Shown piece after piece: positions 47,361 through 58,700 of a stretch of DNA of 64,000 nt. Position 1 is the first letter of the stretch. Each line of letters opens with the position of its first letter. Made by a program: the position numbers and the translations under genes. The stretch spans positions 5,518,001 to 5,582,000 of the forward strand of contig NC_079878.1 in assembly GCF_029227915.1 (NCBI RefSeq), read 5' to 3'. This stretch comes from Hydractinia symbiolongicarpus (taxonomy: Eukaryota; Cnidaria; Hydrozoa; Anthoathecata; Hydractiniidae). The notes below the pieces were generated by a model. The model was not told where the DNA came from. It searched no databases and saw only the letters and a program-made list of their open reading frames with translations.

Positions 47361-47540
47361 GGCATCAGTAGCTGAGTCAGTAGAGCATTAAACGCATGCC
47401 CAGGTTTTGGATTCAACCTCTAAAATAGGTTATCTTCTAGTTGGATAAAAACTGCGAAGGTTTCTGTAGCTCAAGTGAGAGGTTTAAGCACTCAAGAACA
47501 CCTTTGTGTTTCTTCCTTGAAAAAACTGACAAGGTATATC
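47361..47540 (+). mobile_element. tRNA-derived SINE-like element
   Basis: It contains a TAGCTGAGTCAGTAGAGC-type A box (about 47369-47386) and a B-box-like GGATTCAACC about 30 bp later, in the order and spacing of a tRNA head, followed by an unrelated tail. No cloverleaf with a proper acceptor stem is visible, so it is not a functional tRNA gene. Confidence 0.4.
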
Positions 47541-49691
47541 CTTTGAATATAGTAAGGCTAATCACATAGGTTACTCACAAGTTTACACAAATTTTCAAAA
47601 AAATATCTTCGTACAGTATGCTATATACTGGGTATAGCAAGTGTCTTTTATTTGTCCATGAAACTTTTGTATATGCATAATATTATGTGGTAGCTACGTT
47701 TTTCATAATCCATGCTCAGAAGTCTAACAGCTTAAAAAATTAATAAGAAGACATAACTTCTGAAAAACACTAGCTTAGATAACAACTGGTTAACCAATAC
47801 TTAGCAACTAAGAGAAAGTATCAATGCGTCTGAAAAAGCAAAAACCTTGTAGCTAGCTAGCCAGCTATGTTGTCGCTGATAAGTATGAGAACTTTACACA
47901 AACTTGACACAAGCTTAACTTTTTAAAACCTTTTTGTAGTGGTTTATATTAATGCAATAAGTGTAAAAATGCTTGAACAACAATACAAAACTTCTCCAAA
48001 CACCTTTAACTTAGTTCTCCAACTACCTAGCCAACATACATCACTATCACTTTTCGCTCGCCATTTCACGATTGAAATTCAGCTAAAACAAGGGTGCCTT
48101 CATCAGCTTTTCACAAAGCTAACTGGCCAGCAAAATTTTTTGTTTTTTGATTTTGCTTCGAAAACTTCGCTTTGCCAAAAAGTAGAAACAGTTCCTACTT
48201 TTTAGCGGCAAAACATTTCCCTGTAAACTTTTAACCAGTCAGAACGCAATCTTTAGTGTTTATTTTAAAAAAAGTGTTATTGGAAAGAATTCAAAATAAC
48301 TGTCTGGTTTTTAATTTCGAAAAGAGTGCTTTAATTCAGTATTTTAAATTTGCCGCGTTTATTTTAATTTGAGGAGTTGGCCCACGCCTGGCGAAAACAT
48401 TTAGACGTGGATCAATACAACCAAAAATAATGGTTAGCTGTCACTATAGTGACTGGTGATGCTTTTACTACAATTTTTGCTAGTTTCAAAAATGAGTGAC
48501 GTATCAGTTGGTCGAACAGTTTAAGAAGCATCAGAAGTATTCTGCCAACGGTTGTCATAAGAAGGATTCATAAAATGTCCTTTTATCCAGCATGAATGAA
48601 AAAAATAGCAACAGAGTTTGAAGGCTTGTGGAAGGAAACCCAACACAGGCTCGAACAATTATACAAGAGTGTCTAAAATAGTTAAAAATGAATTTCGTGA
48701 CTACTGACTAAATAGAAGGTTCTGTTTACTTGAACCTCGGATAGCTTGAACATTCGTTAACTCGATTCATTTTTAACCCCCTTGAGCTAATTCTTTGGCC
48801 AACTGAAGACTAGATAAATGTCTTTTTTTTTTTAGTTTTTATTAACTCCTGGTGTAACATAAATAGATAATGTTGTCTGACAAGCAAAATCTCCTTTTTC
48901 ATTAAATAGGGCTATTAACGGAAGTTTCGTTTAACACAAATGTTCGCCAAATCAAACTATATTCCTCGGTTCATTGGAGGTTCTAGTTACCATGATTTAA
49001 CTGTATTTCTATTTGAAAAACGTATTATATATAAAGAAGAAACAGAAAATGTCAGCAAAACAACAATTATATTATGAACGTTTACTCACTGCTAAATTGA
49101 ATTTTGCTTAGCTGTTTTTCTTTGATGAGAGTTGTCAAAGTCTTTTAACAATGCCCACACAAAACAACTCGACACTCCCTTTTTCATTTAATAACGTATC
49201 CACCGACATCAAGTCTAGCTTACTTTGTTTATCATTTTTTGTGGGCAGAGGGTTTGAGCCAATATAAGATCGCTTTTTTCGATTTGTTGCCGGTGTTACT
49301 GTGTACGACTACAGGTGTCTCAATCTCTGAAATGTCTGACTGTGTTTCTGGAAATACATCAAAACCTTAGAGCAGATACGTTACTGCTTGTTGTACTATT
49401 TATTATTGCGTCCTTAAAGCAAAAAATTGGTTATGCAGTTTGTACTTTGATGTATCTGAGGAACCTCTTCCGCTTCGATAAGAGTTTTTTATTCATTTTA
49501 AGTATCTAGTTATGCCATCCCGCAAGTTTTTCAACCTTCGTTTGAGGTCATCAACTATAAATGTAAAAGTAAATACTTAGTACATACAATTCTCATATAT
49601 AGTATCAAAGAATACGGCATTACCTAAAAGCTAACTAGCTACCAATGTTTCTGTATAAGTTGCAAGGGAAATTAAAAGTTAGACAGCTTGC
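47541..49691. other. No gene recognised, degraded pogo-like stretch at about 48720-49005
   Basis: From 48722 (CTGTTTACTTGAACCTCGG) to 49003 (GATTTAACTGTA) the sequence carries the GAACCTCGGATA and TTCGTTAACTCGA motifs typical of pogo/Tigger elements, but the terminal repeats are eroded. The ORF at 47939-48205 has no known domain. Confidence 0.35.
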
Positions 49692-49815
49692 TCTTTAATA
49701 ATAGCTGCCTTCTGTCTGTTTCTGCGCAAAAAGGTACCGCACGTAGCGAGACAAACGAAATTCAGTAAATAAAAGACGGGCGAAACCGTGGTTTTATCCA
49801 TGAGCCGCCGACTAG
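49692..49815 (+). mobile_element. Non-autonomous Helitron copy
   Basis: 5' TCTTTAATAATAGCTGCC, 3' hairpin-like GTGGTTTTATCCATG and CCGACTAG|T at 49812-49815. Diverged but with both ends present. Confidence 0.6.
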
Positions 49816-51264
49816 TATGTGATATTAGTCAAATCCAATAAACCTTTGCCTTCAAATAGCCATAGAGGTGACTATAAATAAGGAGTTTACCATTGTTATT
49901 AAATCTTAAGAAAATTTCATTCTATGCGCTTTTTTTCTTTTTTTAAATCTTTGAAGATCGACATGAGGTATCCCACAAATCCTCATATATTTTACTTCGA
50001 CAAGAAGTTCAACATCTATTTCTTTATCATGGTCAAAACTAGGCAAGTCAGTAATGTTGATTTAACTTCAGTATACAAAATATCTGAGTTTAATTTTGCT
50101 TTTGGAGCATAAAATATATTTTATTAGTTGATTAAAATTTTTTGTGTGTAGAGATTGGTCAAAATAAAATTTTTGCGCAAGAGTTTGCTTCGTCCGCAAA
50201 GAAAGTTGAAATTGCTTGAAAATCACGTTATTCGTGGTTCTGCGAAATTTTTTACGGTTGATAAAAATGAAGATATTTTCTTTGTACTTTGATAACTTTA
50301 GCGCAAAAGTTTCTTCCGCAAATACTTAGACAACCCAAAATTTACAATACCCTGAAAAGTCAAGTTTCTATCATAGTATATAAACTGCATTTTTAAGCCA
50401 CAACTCTTTTTAAAATACACACAATACATCAAAAAAAAATATTTTACATGTAGTAAGACATTTACATATACTAATACGTTAAAAACAGTCGCAACTGAAT
50501 GTCCTTGAAGTCGATCTTGAAAATTCTATTTACAGATCTTCTTGTAAAGTTGATGATTCAAATAATTAGTACAATGAATCAAACAGTTCTAATATTTTGT
50601 TATTTCAGCAATGAAAATTACAACGTCTGAAATTTCAGTTTTTTAGCATTTAAAATTCCCTCCTTTTGCTCAAGATTTGCTGATGATACATGTACCGAAA
50701 TAGAAAGATAACATTTTCAATAAATGGTTGCGATTTTGAATTAAAAATTCAAAATCAGATTGGGATATGCCCGTGTAAAAAAATACAATCAGGATGTGAG
50801 TTGGATAGTCCTGTTTTTAGCAGCTACAACCAAACAGCCACAACGAAGAAACCTGACTATAATAAAAGAAAGTACACCGTTTACTTTAAAAATGTAGAAT
50901 ATTTTATTTTTGTTTCTGTCGAATTACATTATGAAGCATGGCTGCTGTCCAATATATGACGTTCCCTTTTGGGCGGTCTTTTTTTATCTTTCAAATGATT
51001 CATTTTCGGGAAAAAATTGCTTGATCTTTAAGGTAATTTAAAACTGAAAAATATAAAATATTGTGTATATTTTAAAGTTTCTCTTGGGAATCAGAACAGT
51101 AAAATGCGATCAATAACTTAAATTAGGTAATTACTTTCAACTTAACTACCTTTTTAAAAAGTAAACATAGCCAAGTTTATTTGTTTGTTGGTTATATATC
51201 AAAAAGTGAGCAGAAAACAGCAACTATAGAGAATATATTAAACACAACTGTATCTGACTTAGGA
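49816..51264. other. No gene recognised upstream of the receptor gene
   Basis: The ORF at 50690-50959 and others show no domain. The promoter of the nicotinic receptor gene is expected here, but no TATA box stands out. Confidence 0.35.
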
Positions 51265-54200
51265 ATGAATAGTTTGGTAAGGTACCACCAACCATAGTAA
51301 ATGAAAACCCTGTTCTTTCATTTGATTGTTTAGCTTGTATGTTTTAATTTTGGTGTTTTTAACTTGTTACTAACAAATAAATTTGGTGTTCTAATTACGT
51401 GTAGCTACTTTTTAGATTTCTCTCCAACGGAAAGGGGTATTACTTTTCATATTCGGATGGTATATTATAAGCAGTAAGTTTTTATTGATAACGTTGTTTG
51501 AGGACATCGGAGTTCTATAGTCTGTGTCTACAATCATTGGCAAAACACTTCTGTATGATGATAGGGAAAAATTAATATTTCAAAAATCCGTTACGTCATT
51601 ATAGCTTGTGTCTAGCTCATTAATATCAGCTCTACAGAGACTGATTTGCTTTATCATAGTCCAATGTATTTCACACGAGCTTCGTCTAATAAACGACCTT
51701 ATGAAGGAATCAAATTTAAAGGCAGTTAGACCAGCACCAGAAAGGAACGAATCTTTGCCAGTTACAGTAACACTTGGTTTAACTCTAAGTCAGCTTGTGA
51801 TATTGGTAAGTGAACACCTTTTAAATATACACGGTTGTATGATAACTGACTCGGTTAAGTACCCGTCTTTCGAGTTTAAGGTGATAAGAAATAAATTTTC
51901 TGGTATATCTTGAAGTAAAAAATATCATTTATTGACGTTTTATGTTACACTCTGTGTACTTAAAAGTGTACTTAAGAATAGCAAATACCCTATCTTGTTC
52001 TCTACCATATATAATATCTACCATATGTAATTTCCAATAAATTTCAGGATGCTAAGAACCAAATTCTTACAACAAACAACTACATTCGACAGGTAATAGC
52101 TAACCTTTGTTTAAACAACGAAAAAGTTTTCATGGAAAGAACATTTTTGTTTATTTTATTGTCGTATATACTTCCTGTGGTAGCCTCTTTGTTTATTTAC
52201 GCAATATTCCGACAAACAAAAGACATATTTAAATATTGAGTTTTTGTTACTGTGCTGTATAGCTTTGATTTAGAGTTGAATTTAGTTTTTTGAATTTAGC
52301 TTTTTGTGTTACCCGTATTTTTTATTTTTTTGTGAAGGTATGGCATAATCCTTACTTGAAATGGAATACAAGTGACTATGGTGGTGTAAAAACAGTCAAT
52401 TTAAAACCTGAAAACATTTGGTTACCTGATATTACACTCTATAATAAGTAAGTCACAAAAAATATTTTGAGGTGACTTACTTTGAAAATATATCTAGTTT
52501 GTTCTGAGTCAGATTCTTTTTAAGATAAGGGTAGATTTTATATATATATATAAAAAATCAAATAACTGTAACAATTCAATAAAAAGAGGTGAGAGAGGGG
52601 AGTGACGGTAGATCGCGCAACGCGGTTTTTTCTAACTGATTCTATCAGATTGCATACTTTTGCCAATCACAACTTTAATTTTATTATTTTCTGCTAACAG
52701 GCGCATAAAATGCACGAAATATCGATGCGGTAAACATGCACGTCAGCTAAAACTCTGAGGAACAGTGAACCTGTTCATAATGAACATCTTCAACTCGTTA
52801 CTTTCAATTACCTCCCAACAATAATTAAGGAGTCAACATTCTCTTATACTAGATATTGTTTTTCATTTCTTGCAGTGCCGAAGGGGATAATGATTTTGGT
52901 GGATCAATGGATAAACTGTCCACACGTGTCATTGTTCACCACACTGGTAAAAATGTTTGGTTATCACCTGCCATGATTCAATCTAAATGCCAGATTGATA
53001 TTACGCATTTTCCATTTGATACGCAGAGGTGTCTGCTTAAATTTGGATCATGGACTTATGATGGATACAGATTGGACCTGCAGTCAGAATGTAAGGTTTT
53101 TTATTATCAAGCTTCTATGATATTATAAACCAAAATCTTTTTCTAAAATACCCAGTTAGATTACATAGTTTCACTTCATGCAAAACAATAGAAATTAGTC
53201 AACGATTACAGGCTAGTTATATTAATTTTTTTCGTATTCACAACATTTGGGATATTTAGGTTCTTTAACTAGTGTCAAAAATCCGATTAGGCATGAACTT
53301 AATAACCACAAAACTTGTGACTTTCCTTAATAGACCCAAACAGGTTTCCATTATTTTACTTTGTAATTTATACAATGAAACAACAAGAAAAGCATTACTA
53401 CCTTATAGCACCTTTGGCTGATCTTAGTAAATATACACCAAATGCTGAATGGACTTTGGTAAACATGACAGCTAGTCGAAATGTTGTTGAATACATTTGT
53501 TGTCCAGAACCATATATTGATATTACCTATACAATAACAATCAAAAGACGTTCACTGTTTTATCTGATCAACTTGATTATACCTTTGGTGTTGATATCAG
53601 CTCTTGCTTGTATGACATTTCTCGTTCCATTTGAATCAGGTAAGAGATCAGTGTTAAATTTCAATCAATAATAGAGAATGGCGTGTGTTTACCTTTAAGA
53701 TCTAAAAACATATAGAGAAGAAAAAAATTGTAGCGTTAAACATTGTATGTCCAATATTTTATAGGTGAAAGAGTCTCACTATCTATAACGGTGCTGCTAT
53801 CTATGACTGTTTTTATGTTGCTTGTTCAAGAGATGATTCCTCCAACGTCTGACACTGTTCCACTTGTTGCCAAGTTCTATACAGCCTCTATGGTGGAGAT
53901 GGGTGTCAGCGTTGTAATTGCATGTTATAATCTCCATTTATATTTCATTGACCCACAATTTTATGAAATGCCAAACTGGATGAGAAAATTGGTTTTAGGT
54001 ATTGTGAATTTGGTTTCAAACTTTTGTTATTTAGTCACTAATTTTGAAATGTCGGTTGCCACTACAACATATTTTCTTAGTAAAATTTAATGTTCTATTG
54101 AAAGGCAAAAATCCTGGATTACAACTACGTGTTATAGGATTCTTCAAAATTCTGGATAGTATCAATATAGTAGCTGTTGGGTACTCCGTGATAATATTTA

Positions 54201-55227
54201 GACGGTTGATTAAATGTATAATTAGATACTCAAAGAAAGAGTATTACTTATTTTTCTTTTTCGTTTTTAAGTACTCACGTTGACAATTAGGATTCCCGAG
54301 TCTTTGATTTCAATCAAGCTTTCTTTCCAGTGTCGCTCGGTAAAAATAAGAGATTTTCAGACACTTCATGTTATCTAAATTAAGCCGGGAATTATACCAA
54401 CCACATCGAAAATGTGTTAATCAAATCTATGGTGTGTGGTTATATATATATATATATATATCCCACTTAAAATGTTCAATTGGGTAGGAGTTATTCCATT
54501 GGTATGAGTCCCATTTTGATAACAACTTTAAATTAGCAAATATAATGAATAAGGCTTCAGTTGTGTTTGAGGGTAATAAGTACGCAATATTGTGCTCTCA
54601 TTTTACACCACGAACGACATAATGTTTCATGATGTTGTCGTAGGTAAACTTTCGAATTGGGTTGGAGTTAAAACAACTAAAGAGCTAGAATCTTCACTTG
54701 ATCATTACAATCAGCAGAACAATGACGCCATGTCACAAACGTCAACATCAACACTTCGACGCTTGGAAGAAATCATGGATTTTGAAACTGAAGAAAACTA
54801 TTTCCAATGGGAGTATGAATCCGAAGAAGAAAAAACAACATTCATGCATAAAGAGCCGAAACGCTTTCTGTTTGCTAGACAAGCTTCTGTCCAGAGTTTA
54901 AAAGATCCAGTACGCATTAAGTCATGCAATAAACACAACAATAATCACATTACTGGCAACTTAGCCAATCCAAATACAGCACGCAAAAATGGATTAGGCA
55001 TGCGATTGGATCATTTAAGTGAAAGTAATAACAATTTAGTAAAATTAGTAAGACAACTCACAAATCAATGCAATGAAAAGATTATAGAAGAAAAGAAAAA
55101 GCGAGATCGATTGGAATGGCGACAAGCGGCAAGAACTTTCGATAAATTATTTCTTTATCTCTTTATGGCAGTGTTTGTTATTACAACTGTATGGGTTTTT
55201 GCTGAAGCACCAGAATACGTGCCTTGA
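51265..55227 (+). CDS. Nicotinic acetylcholine receptor alpha-type subunit, eight exons
   Basis: Exons: 51265-51276, 51638-51805, 52048-52092, 52338-52447, 52876-53090, 53409-53639, 53765-53998 and 54644-55227. All junctions are GT-AG and all phases agree, giving 532 residues. The first 12-base exon is inferred; joined, it makes a signal peptide [16 protein letters not shown]. The Cys-loop is C150[14 protein letters not shown]164. The binding-site elements of a principal subunit are present: LPDITLYN (loop A), GSWTYDG (loop B), and YICCPEPY (loop C) with vicinal Cys at about 214-215, which define alpha subunits. M2 reads [20 protein letters not shown], with Glu at the intracellular ring, so a cation channel is expected. 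The long M3-M4 cytoplasmic loop and M4 ([18 protein letters not shown]) lie in the last exon. It acts at the plasma membrane as a pentameric acetylcholine-gated channel. Other ligands are possible in cnidarians. Confidence 0.9.
54439..54461. repeat. AT dinucleotide microsatellite
   Basis: A run of alternating TA repeats in the last intron of the receptor gene. Confidence 0.85.
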
Positions 55228-55677
55228 CGCCATGAACGTTTATTAAATGTCCCCTATGTATTTGAATAATGAATAATGAATTATTTTTCTGCTAAATTAA
55301 ATCAGACAAATCCCAGCCGCTACATTGATTCGTTTTTGTGACTTTTTGATGAAGGCTGAGAGAACTCTACTCCAGCAAATGTGTAGGAAATGTGTTATTT
55401 ACAGTTTCTGCGATGTTAGCATGATGAAACAATCAACGCGAGCTCTGCGAAAATCAGGAAAGTAAGTAAAATGAGTCATGAACCTCCGCAAAAATTAGTT
55501 CAGTTTAAAATTGAACCTAACCAAATAACATAAGTCCATTTGAAAACATTTGCAATAGTAGTACGTTAATAATTGCGAGTCGGCACGATCTCAAAAATTG
55601 ACCCTTTTTCCAATAATATTTTGAACCAGATTGTAGATAACTAGAGAGCAGATTTAAAGACATTAGATTCTGAATGA

Positions 55678-55683
55678 AATAAA
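55678..55683 (+). terminator. Possible AATAAA signal of the receptor gene
   Basis: An AATAAA about 450 bp after the stop codon, shortly before the end of the convergent CAS1-domain gene. Confidence 0.3.
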
Positions 55684-55752
55684 AATGTTGTTGTTTTAAT
55701 TTTACGAAAACGAGATTAAGATTATAATCCTCTAATTCAATATATATATAAT

Positions 55753-55758
55753 TTTATT
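55753..55758 (-). terminator. AATAAA signal of the CAS1-domain gene
   Basis: An exact AATAAA on the minus strand about 8 bases after the stop codon at 55767, implying a very short 3' untranslated region. Confidence 0.45.
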
Positions 55759-55766
55759 CTTCGTTA

Positions 55767-58700
55767 TCAATACTTTTTCACCTTCCATATTAAAAACTCC
55801 AAACCAGATTTCTTTGAGTTCCATACATGTTCTTGTGTAAGAATATAAGAGAACATATAGCAAGCACCAAGCCATAGTCCTCCCAGAATTATATTCTTTA
55901 TAACAACTTTTCCATTTCTGGGGAAGATGTAACTACTGAAGAAAACTGTCAAATGAAAGAGAACATATGATACACCAATGTAAATTAAAGTAGATAAAGC
56001 AAAATTCAACATGGGATATTGAGGCAAATATACCAATATCATCTTTGCATTCCCCATCATGTAGATATGGATTTGGGATAAGTAAGTCTCTAGTGTTATT
56101 TTTCCAAGCCATGTAAACAAATTTAAATAATATGTCCGCAATACTGGATGTATATTTCTCAGAATAGCGTAAATGACAATTGGAACAGGAGATGTGAATG
56201 GATGAAGCGCCAGGTACGGATTTTTTTCCTTCCGCAGAATGAAATAAAACCAAACTGCAAATATAGCAAGCAAAATAGCGGTTATAAAGTAACGTATGGA
56301 TTCTCGTTTTTGTTTTGTTTTTGGATCGTCTTCATCCAAATATTTCAAAAAGTTTTCTAAACGCTGGAAGTTGAATGCAAAAAACATTCCCACTAATGTC
56401 GACCAATGGTCCAGCCTAAAATAGAATCATTTTTAGTGACCTAACGAGACTAAACTGTACCTAAATTCTGAAAGTAAAAAGCGCTCTGGTAGTTTAATAC
56501 TTTTTTGGTTGAATTGTTTACTGTCTTAACATATCAATCTCTTACCATGCTCTGTACTTCCAATAATGAAGGGTGCCATTATCATCATGCAACACCCATT
56601 TGAATGGCGTAAATACTTTCTCTGACGCCCCAGGTATATTGAAAATCATGGCATTAATAGCAAAGTAAATTCCAAATTTCAGGAGAACAAATTTAGGGTT
56701 CTAAATAAGAATGGATTATACTATCAGTGAAATATGAAGGAGGAATAAATGCTGTTGTTATGTCTATATAACACCTACTTTCTTTTGAAAAATAAATTTT
56801 TAATACTTTTACCTTTTTTTTTATAAAAATAAAAAGTCACTTGTATTATAAAATTATATATTTATAAAAAATATTTATCTTGTTACTCTACATCATAAAA
56901 TATATAGAATAAAATAATGTCACTGTAAACCATAATTGTTTTTCAAAACTTCTTATCTGCTTAAGTTAAGGTGTGCTTTTTCAGCTATTTTTAGACACAC
57001 TTGGTGTCGCGACACCATCCTGACCTAGCTTAATGTGTTAACTGGATATGATAAAAGCCATAATGAAATCTGCTTACGTCATTATATCTATTAAAAGCCA
57101 CCATTACTGCCCATACTGACAAAAACCAATAGGTATGCATTGCACAGATATAATACCGAACAAACACGTGGTTAGTTACAGCCATTATGCAGAACACCAA
57201 GAAGTTTAAACGAAACAGCATCTTTAACAATCGATAGATTGAATAATCTTTGCGAGTTGAAAAATAAATGTAATTACCTAAAGGAGAAAAAGTTTTAATC
57301 TTAAAAATAAACCAGTACGAATTATTTTTTAAAGCTACCAAGTATTGATGCTTTATGTACTAATGTCTTCATTCCAAAAGAAAAATCCAATTAAAATAAA
57401 AAAGGTGAAGAAAGAACTAACCGAAACCAGTCATCCATACATATGCGCCGACATAGCAACGAATGGAATTGAATGTTTCTTGTGCATCGAAGTAATGATA
57501 CCAAACAAATTGAACCTGTAGGGATAAGGATGGAAAAAGAACAAATTTGTTAGTCTGGCAAGATAGGGAAGAACCTGCTTGTAAGGTATTAAAATATCCA
57601 TTTACAAGAATTCTGAAGCTACAAAGAGTATTTTTATTCTTTTTTTTTAAAAAAAACTGGTGAATATTATCTCGGTTATCCTCTAATAACACAATTATAA
57701 CTGATGTCCCGAGCTGTACCTCAAAATGTCGTCCAATGTCTAAGTGCCGACCGAGCTTGCGAGGTCCGTGTAATATTTTGTATCACTTTAATCACTTCCT
57801 GCATCCTATCCACAACCATTACATATTGTGGGGTAATAAATTTTATATTCGTTCACTTTATTGACATATAAAAAGTAAGAAAAAGACACTAAGGGTTCTC
57901 CAATAACGTTTTTGCATACAGTTTTATAGTTTACTATACCTGCATCCAGCCTTTCCATTCTTCTGTTTGGTCTCGATGCAACAACTTATCTTTCGCTTTC
58001 CTTATGGAGAAAACAACAGCAACAAAGACAAGGAGAAAGAACAGGAACACAAACATATCTCGTGAATACTGCTTTGCAACTTTTGGCCTAAAATAAAAAC
58101 GTAGATATGTTGTGATTCATTGTGGCCGAACAAATAAGTTTTTTTTATTAAGCATTGTTGAAAAAGAGATTGTGGTTGGAGAAGTAGAACATTAGAAACA
58201 GTACTCTGTTGGGGGAATACCCTTTAACCTGCAGTTAAAGAAGGTGCACCTGATACATACGTCATGCCCCCTTACAATCCCTCACTAAAATTTATTCGTA
58301 TTTCCTATAGTTAAGCGTGATCGTACCAATGAGTTGATGTGACTTTACGATGTTTTTAATCTCCTGTTTCAATTAAAAAAGTAACTATAATAAACTAACT
58401 GTATTCCCGCCATTATTTGTTGCAGCGAATGAGTATTGATGTGTATTAGTGTAATTACAAGTACAAATAAACTTACCAAATATGGAGATAGTCGGTTAAC
58501 CAAAAGTAAAACATAAAGCAACCGAATATCATCATTTTGAAAAGAAATTTCTCGAATGTCGGTTGATCCTTATCGTGTGCTTGGAAAACATCAGAAACGG
58601 CTAGCTTGATATTCGTCCAAGAAATTCGCTTCTTAGGATCTTTCTCTGAAATAAGAAAACATGAAATTATAGGATTCATATTTTAAATGTACATCCATAA

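Noticed and set aside
47361-47435. Functional tRNA gene
   Set aside because: A- and B-box-like sequences are present but no acceptor stem or cloverleaf; better explained as a SINE head.
54044-54283. Reading the receptor exon through into the following ORF
   Set aside because: The GTATTG donor at 53999 joins in phase to the M3-M4 loop exon at 54644, restoring the family order including M4.
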